From NCBI GenBank assembly GCA_029953675.1, contig JAMWBK010000008.1, positions 434,001 to 498,000 of the forward strand: a stretch of 64,000 bases of DNA. The letters run 5' to 3'. This document shows positions 10,050 to 19,693 of the stretch, piece by piece. The DNA comes from Rhodosorus marinus. Its lineage: Eukaryota > Rhodophyta > Stylonematophyceae > Stylonematales > Stylonemataceae. The translations under genes and the position numbers were made by a program. Within the stretch, counting starts at the first letter, position 1. The number at the start of each line of letters is the position of its first letter. The notes below the pieces were generated by a model. That model was not told where the DNA came from, did not search any database, and saw only the letters and a list, made by a program, of their open reading frames with translations.

Positions 10050-12050
10050 TCAAGCATCAGACAACACGGAAAGGTCGAGTTCGCTGTATCTTTCCAGAAA
10101 TGGCTTCAAAGTTGAGAGTATCGCTTGAGTGCCTCCCTCCATTTCGCTCTCAATGTTCAATGGAAGCAACGGATCATGGAGGCTTTGTCTTAATAGGAAC
10201 CAACCGGCCTTCCCTCCTTCCTCGGCAACTGAGAAACGGAATCCTTCATAATTAACCTTCTCCAGCTCCCACTCGGAAACACCCTTTCCGTATTCAGCAA
10301 GGTCAGCGAGAAGCTTGGAACCATAAGATTTAAAGTCGAATTCGGAACTCTTGAACTTGATACGATGCTCCACAGCCTCCTTTGGCTCGCCAAGTCCTTC
10401 ATACAATACCTCTACGCCCTGTTCGCTGTTTCTCCTCTTTATCCTCACAAGCTCAATGATGATCTTCACTGCAAGGTACGCGCCATCATCTAGCATGTAG
10501 TTTTCCTTCATTGCGCCATGACCAGACGTTTCAATAGACAACTGGGAATCCTGGCCTTTGATGTTGAGCTCAATGCCCTGATCAATAACATTCTTGTACC
10601 CCCTCTTGAAGCGAAAATGGACTCCGCCCTTCGACTCGATGAAAGCACTAAGTCCATTCGATGTGACTGAGTCAGTAACTATCGTCGTTCCCTGGTGTTC
10701 TTGTAGGACTATGCTCGCAACTACAGCGATCAACCTATACAGCAGCAAGGGCGCGATGGTTAGCTGAGAACCTCAGGAATCCCCGCTGAAGACTACACGA
10801 ACGTACCTGTTCTTGTTGACTTCGTTCCCTTGAGCATCCACCACACCACTTCGATCAACATCAGTGTCGAACACAACGCCAAGGTCTGCGGTATTCTCGA
10901 TGACAGCCTCCGATGTCATTTTCATTGCAATTTTATCCTCGGGGTTGGGTACGTGGTTTGGAAAAGACCCGTCTGGGTCCAGGAATTGGCTCCCTGTGGT
11001 ATCTGCACCGAGCTCATTCAGAACTCGATGGACAAAGAACCCCCCTGCTCCGTTTCCGGCATCAACCAGGATCTTAGTACCAGTCAGCGGACGGTCATAG
11101 TCGTCGGGATCATTGCACTCCCTTCGGATTATGTTCACCAAGTGCTCAGAATAAGTGGCCATAAAGTCTTGCTTTTCAATAGTTGCCTGAATACCGATCA
11201 AGAAATCCGCTTAAGTCCGAACGGAGGCGTGTATAAAAGGAGCCGCTAGCTTCCTATCAGTGGTTCGTACCTCGGAGTACGGAATAGATTCGCCGCCTCT
11301 GGCATCCATTGCATCCGCTGCATCCAAGAGAATCGCCTTGACGTCAGCTTTTCCAGTTCCTCCCTGACTGGTGAAAAACTTGAGCCCATTTCTGTTCTTT
11401 GGGAGATGACTGGCCGTGAGCATGATGGCACCATCAAAAGGGACTTCACCAAGAATTGTAGACATGAACATGGCCGGAGTTGTCGCCAACTCAAAGTCCG
11501 TTGCGGATGCTCCAGTAGAGGAAATAGCGTCCGCAGATATTTGCAGCAGCTCGGGGCCCGACAACCTTGAGTCTCTATGACAAAGGATGGTGCAATGTAA
11601 TTGCCGAGCGGTTAACAGCTCTGAATGCAAGGCTTACGTCTAATGTGTTGATCAATCGAAACCAGGTTTGGTACTTTGATTTTACCTGCCAAGGCTGATT
11701 CGTACATCGCGGATGTCCTTCCCTTTCACGGTTGCCACCCATCGGGCAAAAGACGAAGCGATCTCTGCTACGTACTCTTTTTTCAGAGTTACCGGTTCTT
11801 CTGGAAAAGTATCCATAGCAACGCCCCTAACGTCGCTTCCATTCTGTACCTTGATGAACGCATCCACCACGGACGACTTTGCCCTGTCCCTTTCGACGGA
11901 CGATACTTTCATAACCAGACGACATCTTCGTGCAAGCGCATGCAGCTGAGCACCGGAATCAGGTCCCAGTCTTCTGATGGCCCGTACAGACTGATTCTCT
12001 ACCACTCTACCAGCGCCCACGACAAACCCTAGACCCTCCATACTCCCCAT
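10050..12050 (-). CDS. Phosphoglucomutase/phosphomannomutase-family enzyme, four exons
   Basis: Exons 12050-11686, 11574-11271, 11186-10807 and 10734-10050 give 577 residues in perfect phase. This is an alpha-D-phosphohexomutase, which moves a phosphate between C1 and C6 of hexose phosphates. Visible sites are the phosphoserine loop TASHLPKNRNGLKFF, the metal-binding loop FDTDVDRSGVVD (most family members have DGDGDR), and the sugar-recognition stretch ETSGHGAMKENYMLDDGAY. The pattern, including the changed metal loop, resembles the plant phosphoglucomutase-like proteins of the At1g70820 type, usually annotated as plastid proteins. An in-frame TGA lies 10 codons before the chosen ATG, so the start is constrained unless an upstream exon exists. 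The substrate (glucose or mannose phosphate) cannot be decided here. Confidence 0.9.
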
Positions 12051-12370
12051 CCAGAAAGCGCTTCGCAGGGAGCAGAACGTTCACGGCCAAATCCCCAGCC
12101 AGCTTCGATACGGATAGCGAATTGATACAAGCTCAACCCTCCCAAGTGGCCACAAAGCCACCAACGAAACAACCCAGACACCGCAACCTCTTCAACAACC
12201 AACTCCCTCCAGAAACCCACGATGAGCTCACACAGATCTAATAAGAAAACCAACAAAACCTTCAGACGATGAAAAAGGAAATTATCTCATCCTTCAGAAG
12301 AACCCACCTTCTACCCTACCAAGTACATCCATCCCCACACTAGCCCTGTCGTCATCCCCAATACGACGCC

Positions 12371-12378
12371 TTTATATA
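12371..12378 (-). promoter_or_regulatory. TATATAAA box upstream of the phosphohexomutase gene
   Basis: TATATAAA on the minus strand lies about 320 bp upstream of the start codon. It may mark the core promoter, with an extended or intron-bearing leader. The call rests on sequence alone. Confidence 0.3.
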
Positions 12379-13723
12379 CCCTTCTCTCACTTTAGAGCAC
12401 TCAGTCAATAGAGCGTTGAACGCAAACTCTTTCGCAAAGATTTTAAGATATCATACTTTTATAAATGACATGACGTGAGAACAGATCTTCAAAAACCTAA
12501 CAAAATACACCTATTTTTATCGTTTTTATAAAATATTTTTATTGTAATATACTATATTTGGATGGTATAAAAGCATATTTATCAAATCACAAAAATATAT
12601 GTACTGATATTTTATGTACGTTGTAATATGTCATATATGGAGAAGTTTGGTCGTTGAGCAGTCAACCAATGATACGGATACGGAATACGATTTGACCAAT
12701 TGATCGTCGACAAAGGTGAAACTTATGAATAATATGAGTGAAAGTTTTTGTTTTTTTCTCTTGATTTCGGCTGTGTTTGAGTGCAGGATGTGAAATGGTA
12801 GAAAGGTTCGTAGATCGCTCGGAGTCCGAGCGTGGTAGGTCAGGTTAAGACAACCACAAGGGGTCAGTTTTCCACAGAGGTGGGTCCATCTCGAACACAG
12901 AATACAGAATTCCCTCTCCCGTTGGAGCATCTGTTTGAGAGTCTCTACCCTTTGGGTAGCTTCGCGAGGAGCGATCCGAAATCCCGCTCTATGGGTCTCA
13001 CTGTCACACAAATAGTACCCTTCTCTTGCCATGGGAACTTGTATGTACCGCTACTCCGCAGCACCGAGCGTCATCGAGCGTACGGTTCGCACTCAAACCC
13101 AACGGGTCTTCGTGCAAACCAGAAAAAAAACTAAATACCCAAAAATGCCCCAAACCGCGATGGACACACGTCACAACTTAATTCGACATGAAACCGCCAT
13201 TTAGATTTTTCCTATATTTTAGACCCGACCTAACAACACCACGAAATTACGTCAAAAATACTTTATTTTTATAAAATTCAACCTCAATGCAGCGTATTTA
13301 CGGAAAAACTGCATCGTAAATTTGTTTTTGAAATTGAACATTCCGTAATTACATAGTGAATGACGCGTCGTCTTTAATGGATCATCAATAGTTGGTAGGG
13401 TTTTTCATAGTAAAATATTCCGTTTTTCGAGAAATGATAGTGTAAGCCGACGGGGTAGAGTAGTAGGTTTGGGCGTCGGGATGGTTTGGGAGGGTTTCGG
13501 CAGGGGGAAGGCAGAGAGGAGTGGACAGGGGTCTGGGTGAGACTATGAGGAAGAAATAGACTCTTGATGTTTTTCGAGTAGAGGAGGAAATCATAACCAT
13601 ACTGGAGGTTTTGGTTTCTGGACGGTATTCGTTGGTATTGTAGAGGAAAACTGGCCTCGTTTTTTTTCAGGGTTGGGGGGTGCTTTTTTCGTTCGTTTAC
13701 GACGGGGCATGTAGAGCACAAAC
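12379..13723. other. Intergenic DNA; one doubtful minus-strand frame
   Basis: Mostly AT-rich, with no recognised family. A minus-strand frame opening with ATG at 13032 (MAREGYYLCDSETHRAGF...) has a helix-like stretch (APREATQRVETLKQMLQRER) before drifting into low-quality sequence. It could be an exon of an unrecognised gene or chance. The last ~350 bp are the leader and promoter of the EF-hand gene. Confidence 0.3.
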
Positions 13724-14562
13724 ATGGTTGATTTAGGTGATCTAGAGCTTGAGTTGGATGTTGCCGAGGAGTCAGGGGAGTCAACAGAAGCTCTTGCTGC
13801 TGAGCAGGAGATTCTATCAGAGTTTGCGAAACCCCGGAGATCGATTTATGATTTGACGGTGCTCAAGGAGAAGACTCTCGATGCTGCAATGGACTGTTTT
13901 CACAAGTACGACGAAGACAGTGACGGATTGCTGACTCTTCTTGAAATGAGTGCGGTTTTTGAAAAGCTTAATCTCTCCGAGAATGATATCGTCAAAGAAG
14001 TCCTGGCGGAGATGCCAGCGCCATCTTCTGGAGGCGGGATTGTCGACTTGGGCGGTAGGGTGGTTCCATAGCACGAACGCACGTGGCCTAGTTAACGCAA
14101 TACCTGCGGAAGAGGAGCTTCTTCAAGCTTACCATCCCTAAGTCGATCTCCTGTTTTGGTTTTGTCATTGGACACAGAGTTTCTGACAATTTTGAGAATG
14201 GCGGTTGCGTCGGAGGACCCAGATGATGATGAGACGAGGTTTAGAAAAGCCTTCAGATCCTTCGACAAGGACGGTAACGGGTTCCTGGATGTGAAGGAGC
14301 TTCATCACGTATTAAACATGTTGGACAGCAAGTATTCTGATGAAGACGTGAGTTGCTCGGCTCTTTTAAGGCTGGATTGGTGGCATCTCCGCAGAATCCA
14401 TGCGGGTTTTTGCTGAGCCCTGTTCGTGTTCTCGACTCGTAGGTCGCCAAGGTTTTCATAGAGATGGACAAAGACGGCGATGGGCGAGTGGATTATAAGG
14501 AGTTTGTAAAGTTCCTCGCTCTCCGAAAAGATCATAAACCCGGCAGCCGACATAGCCAATGA
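13724..14562 (+). CDS. EF-hand calcium-binding protein, three exons
   Basis: Exons 13724-14054, 14178-14347 and 14443-14562 join to 206 residues. A 40-residue acidic N-terminus precedes four EF-hand units. EF1 (DEDSDGLLTLLE) is canonical. EF2 is spliced across intron 1 (GGGIVDLGEFLTIL) and has lost several ligand positions. EF3 (DKDGNGFLDVKE) and EF4 (DKDGDGRVDYKE) are canonical 12-residue loops. It is therefore a calmodulin/centrin-like calcium sensor, probably binding three ions. No kinase or transmembrane part is present, so the target is unknown. Splice sites (GTAGGG, GTGAGT; acceptors CACAG, CGTAG) agree with the phases. It converges with the GluRS gene, whose stop lies 366 bp away. Confidence 0.88.
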
Positions 14563-14928
14563 CTTGCAGTTGGATTTGTGAAGCAGCTCCTTTGCTCATT
14601 TCCTTGTTTGTGCATTCTACAGTGACTCGAAGATGGGGGGTTGTTAACCTAGCAATATATTTGACATTCTCTCAAAAGGGCTGGATAAGAAACTTTCATT
14701 TGCCTAAATGTGGCATACTCATTAATAACACATGGCAAGTGCTACGGACGATGACAAAAAAAGCATCATGGTCAGAGGCAGAATTTTCTGCCTTCATTAT
14801 CTCGCAGGACGTATTGATCTTTCCTTCCAAGTGTCCTTTGCACAGTAACGTTGTCAAGCCCCGCCTCAAGGAAGGGGCCTTAGCCACCGATCTCGATGTC
14901 TTCTCTTATCGCGGCGGTCGTGTTCTTC
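14563..14928. other. 3' region between the convergent EF-hand and GluRS genes
   Basis: About 366 bp of non-coding sequence. No repeat or exon was recognised. Confidence 0.5.
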
Positions 14929-17900
14929 CTACTTGGTGGAGCCCTCCCGTCCATCTGGGACCTGGATGAAAACCATAGGCCTGTCGCTCATTCCGCGGAA
15001 AACGGCGTCCAGAATATAGTAACCCCGTCGCTCGAACTGAATGACTTCGCCCTCTTGAAGCAACTTGACGTTCACGTCGCACATTACCAGCTCTTCGCTC
15101 TGTGGGATTTACATTGCAATTCGTATGAGCGAAACGTAATAAACTGAGCGCACGGCTGTGTTTGCTTATTTCTTCGGAAAGCTTCTTCCTACCTTGCTCT
15201 CCATGTTCACGAAGTCCTCAAGCTTTTCTTCCTCTTCGAGCTTTTCCTTCGTTATCAGATGACGATAGGTCACCAGCGTTGCCTTTGATACGTAGACGAA
15301 CGTTCACGAAGATGTTTCCATGTCGGTTCAGTTTCGAAACTGGAACGTTTCGAGGGGCGGGCAAGGAGAGCTTTCTTACCGGAGCCAAATCGGGAATCTC
15401 AGCGAGCCATGTGAACTTCTGCGTCTTTCTAAAGTCCTTATTGTCTGGGAGGAACTCTCCGTGTAACTCTCCGTCTGAAACTGTGGTGATCTGTACCTGT
15501 TGCAGAAAAAAAAAGGAGGGTGCTTGGGAAGTCAGTGACGAATCGGATGGCACGTTCTTAGTCTTGGCAACAGCAACAAGAGCGCAGCAGTTGCATTTGC
15601 AACAACTTACATTTCCCCAGTCCATGAGAGTAACAATCTCCCCCTCCTTCACGCCCTTAACGTCTTGCTCCTCGAGTAATACGCGCTTGCCGTAAATGAC
15701 GTTCTTCTTCCCCAGATCAGGATTTTTCTTGTGTTTTGGAACCGTCCTCACTTCGTCAACACCATTGCTAACGATAAGGACCCGGCTAGCCTTCCCGATT
15801 GCCGTGTGCCTTGCAGCGACAGGGTCAATGACCCGCTTGTTTACCGTCCAAATCTTATCCCATTCCTACGTTAATCGAGGACCGGGATTCACCATTGAGA
15901 TCATCTCCCACGTACAGGAGAGGACATGCGTAGCACAAGGCGCCATACCATGAGATTGGTGTTCTTCGAAGCCCCTTGTGATAGAATGAAAGCCCTGAGG
16001 GCTTGGATGGTCATCCCACGACGTCGAATGCCCTTTTTTCCCAAACAGAGAGACGTTGGGGAAGTCAGACACAAGTTTCTTGGATGAAGTGCTCGCAAGA
16101 CAGTAGCAGTAGGGTCAAGCTTTCTATGAGAGGGTTACCTGGACCGTTGGAAATCTTGGATCCGCCCATCCCTCCACAATTTTGTTGTCCACAAACCACT
16201 GGAGTTTTCTTTTGCTGAGAACGGCGTACTTGAAGTTGAGCCGCGAAAAGTCCCACATGTAGGGCCTACGAAGCTTCGCTGTGTCACACATCCAGTAGTA
16301 CTGAACCTAAGCAGAGATACACAGTCGTGACATACACTGCAGGTGTCAAGAAAATCGCTGAGAGATATGTCAACGTAACGCGAGACGTACCTCTCTGTCG
16401 ATATACTCGTTCGATCTCAGCGCGTGCGTTACTCCTTCCAGGGAATCCACAATTGGGCATGAAAAATCGTAGCTTGGGTAGAGCTTGTACTTGGTTCCGG
16501 TACGATGATGGACTGCGCCCTCAATACAGCGGTAGATAATTGGATCTCGCATCGTCCCGTTCTTCGACTGCATGTCGATCTTAGCCCTAACACAGCACTG
16601 GGTTGCATATGCGAAGAACACAAAGCTATGAGCGAAACAATCCGGACGGAGCCCGCAGGGGTGAAATGAGCTTACTGTCAATCCGATTTCGCTTCCCTTC
16701 TTCATCTCCTCCCAGAGTTTGAGGTTGTCCTCTAGAGGTGCTGTACGATACTCGTTCTCCTCGCACGCCATACGCTGGCGACGCATCTCTTCCACTGGGG
16801 TTTTATCCACGTAAGCGTAGCCTTGCTTGATCCAGTCAGTCGCCATCTCCAGCAGCTTGTCAAAGTAGTCCGACGTGTATTCTAAAGTGTCCGGTTTGAT
16901 TCCCAACCTCTCCAGATCGGCCATTATGTTCTCCTCAAACTCCGATTTCTCCTTTATCGGGTTCGTATCATCAAACCGCAGGATGAGCTTACCTGTTCAG
17001 AAGGGAAACGGTTGTGTTTTTTATGTTTCTTGGCTCAGTTTGGAGTTGGCATCACTAGGGGTCCTTAGGGGTCCATACCGTTGTAGCTGCGGGCAAGAAA
17101 GTCGTTCAGAAGAGCCGCCTTTGCGTGTCCAATATGCAGATACCCGCTGGGCTCTGGTGGGAATCTCGTGCAGACTTTTCCTGCCTCAACTCCCTGAATT
17201 GATGAAGTCCCGCCAGTCATGGACGGGCAGTGGTTTTTCAGTTGCAAAGCCAGCCTAAAGCTGTTTCTGGTCGTGATTTGCCTAGAAAAGATATTCGCGC
17301 TTACCGGCAAATTGAATACATGAAAGTTTCCCTGCGATTTGACAAGTCTCATGACTTCCGCCCAGTCGCCCGCTGTCCCACTGTGCTCTAGCTTATTCGA
17401 AAAACGGAGCGAAATTCGTTGAGGGCCCCTACTGGAGAGACAGTGGCCGAGCGTTCACCTACCTGTTAGGAACGCTTTTGACTTTTCAATGGCCGGAAGG
17501 CGTTCCATATGTGAAAACCATCGAGCAAGGTTGACCGCCTTAACTGGAGCCCCGGACTTGAATATTCTTGACCACATGAAGACGTCCGCAAGAGAGATGG
17601 AATAGCCAACCAGGAACGATCTTGTCCACAGCCTTGCGTTGATTTTCTCCAACAGTTCCGAATCTGGTACAGATGTGGACGTTGCGAGCGTACAATACTC
17701 TATCACCTCAGCGTTTAGCGCCGGATCTTCGGTTGCAAGCAGTGTTCCTACGGAAGGACACCCAGCAATAGACCAGGGATGGTGCACTTAGAAAACAACG
17801 AAAACGAAGGTTCCTCGTATACCTCTTCTTTTAGCCATATCAAATGCCCTACCACCAGAACAAGCCGCGACTAATCTTGCAGCCTCGTAGTCCAAACAAT

Positions 17901-18190
17901 CTGTTGAAGCCCCGTTGTCTTCAATGACAGAGTAGGTTCCGCTCCGTTCACCTGCAACAACCTCAACGTCACCTTCCAACAAGTAACAGACAGCCACGGT
18001 CGCGGAGACGCTCTCTCCAATCGGGGCCTCAACCTTCCGAAAACAAAAAGACACAAAAAAACCTCATCAGTCTCCTGCTCAAAGCAAACCAACCAAGCAT
18101 TCATTCTATATGCAGCAACTTCAAAGTACACCTCATCAAAATACGACCTTGCTTAATATCTGATCCAATACTTACCTTAATCTTCCCCAT
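14929..18190 (-). CDS. Cytosolic glutamyl-tRNA synthetase, 13 exons
   Basis: Exons: 18190-18176, 18033-17823 (or -17853), 17747-17463, 17387-17305, 17193-17079, 16992-16676, 16597-16391, 16306-16139, 16032-15949, 15865-15611, 15496-15380, 15282-15193, 15099-14929. All phases close, giving about 705 residues, the usual length of a eukaryotic GluRS. It charges tRNA-Glu with glutamate in the cytosol. An N-terminal GST-like domain ([14 protein letters not shown]) leads into the class I core with the HIGH motif ([16 protein letters not shown]), [10 protein letters not shown], and a KMSKS equivalent (LSKRKL). Beta-barrel anticodon domains follow and the protein ends [10 protein letters not shown]. 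The eukaryotic/archaeal core could also suggest GlnRS, but the GST domain and the NLPGVEAGKV entry favour GluRS. Exon 2 has two equally phased donors 30 nt apart. Confidence 0.93.
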
Positions 18191-18261
18191 CACAGTAACA
18201 GGTTCTTTCAGAAATCTTCTGATTCTTTCCTAAGCGTTCGGATTTCTTCAAAATCCTATAG

Positions 18262-19060
18262 TTTGTGATCAATATCGATCGCTCTCAGTCCTTCCCACCA
18301 CTCCACCATTCTCATCCTCCTGATCGGGTTCCGGATATCTTTAAGAGACCCCTGATCGACGTCGATTGATGGAGAGAGGGAACGTGGAGTTCGGTACTCA
18401 GGATCTGAACAGTTTTTCAGTGTGATTTATCATACAGATAAGATACTGCGATGATAAGCATCGATTTGCTCTCAATCCTACTCCAGCAGTCGTCCTGTTT
18501 GGGCAAGTTGCATCTAGCTTCTCTTATATGAGCGACCACGACGTCGATTTGATGTGGAGGGAGAGTGTGGAGTGAGATACTCGGGATGGGACAGTCTGCC
18601 AGTGTGATTTATCATACAGATCAGATGTTGCGATGATAAGCATCGATTTCTCTTGGTCCGATTCTAACGGTCGTCCTGTTGGGCAAGTTGCACCTAGCTC
18701 TCTTATGTGAGCGCTCGTCGACGTCGATTGGTGTGGTAGGGGGAACATGGAGTGAGATACTCGGGATCTGGACAGTCTGTCAGTGTAGTTTATCATTGAG
18801 ATAAGAAGCTGCGATAATCGTCATTGATTTGCTCTCAGTGCCACTCCAGCGGTCGTCCTGTTGGTCATTTGGAGCCAGCCCTCTTACGAAGGCGCTGATC
18901 GACGCCGATTGGCGTCGAAGGGCGAAGTGGAGTGAGCTGCTCGGGATCTGAACAGTTATTTAGTAGATTTTACCTTACAAAGAAGAGGCTGCGATCAAGA
19001 ATATAGATTGCTCTCAGTCCCAATCCAGCAGTCGTCCTGCACATCGCTTAAGAGGAGCTT
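18262..19060. repeat. ~180-bp tandem repeat, about four copies
   Basis: The marker word CGTCCTG recurs at about 18491, 18672, 18854 and 19033, giving periods of 181, 182 and 179 bp. Neighbouring blocks recur with it: GACGTCGATT, GAGATACTCGGGATC, TTTATCATACAGATAAGA and the GCTCTCAGTCC type. Copies are clearly diverged, and a weaker partial copy begins the array. A different pair of similar segments about 179 bp apart follows at roughly 19140-19440. The array lies between the divergent starts of the GluRS and CNNM genes. Confidence 0.8.
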
Positions 19061-19693
19061 ACCGCGGTCCATTTGACGTACGAATTCTCTCTTGACAGTT
19101 CATCTTCGCTTGGCTATCCCAACAAAACCAAACGTTCTATAGAAGATACAGACAGGAATTGAATCCGTCCCTATTCAACCTTCCTGATCCATATCAAGCA
19201 CCGTCGATCCCAAGCCGGAGATTGAAATCTAGGGGCCAAGCAGCTCGAAGTCTACTCAGCAAAGCCGTACTAGCCTGGCTACGTTGAAATAGCCTGAGGA
19301 AATTTGACATCACATAGAAAACTAGTACAGACAGCTATTGATTCAGTCCCTATTGGGACCTTTTCTCCCGGCGATCGATCGATATGAACTACTCCGTCCC
19401 CACGGTGACAAGCCGAAAATTGAGATGACGAAGAAGATGTTTGCTAAGTTTCGCTTCCTTCCGACTGCGATCAGAGAAAGATGGGAGGGAAACGTTATCA
19501 AAGCCAGGAATTTTGAGAGTAGATTGAAGAAGCTATCTTGTCTTTTGGTATCGCTCTTTCCATTCCGTTTGATTTGCGGATATTTAGTATGGGATACTGA
19601 GGTAGAGAGCTTTTGGTAGGTGGTGCGCGACCCTGTAACTGGTTTTTGAAAAACTTTTTGTTATAGTTTCAGTTGAGATGTTAGGTATTTAGG
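19061..19693. other. 5' flank of the CNNM gene
   Basis: Two diverged segments around 19141-19260 and 19320-19440 share words such as ACAGACAG and TCCCTATT, so they continue the local repeat pattern. A 93-codon open frame at 19338-19619 lacks an ATG start and recognisable motifs, so I do not call it a gene. Confidence 0.4.

Noticed and set aside
12029-12256. 75-codon hydrophobic minus frame upstream of the phosphohexomutase
   Set aside because: It is out of frame with the enzyme and overlaps its start; no splice combination joins them, and no motif is present.
12880-13100. Possible tRNA gene near GGTTCGCACTC
   Set aside because: The B-box-like word is imperfect and no A box or foldable cloverleaf could be found at the right distance. 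A tRNA finder on the whole window would settle whether any tRNA was missed.
15218-15751. 177-codon minus frame as a stand-alone gene
   Set aside because: It is GluRS exon 10 read on through introns into exon 11; the beginning matches the synthetase and the remainder is frame-shifted intron.
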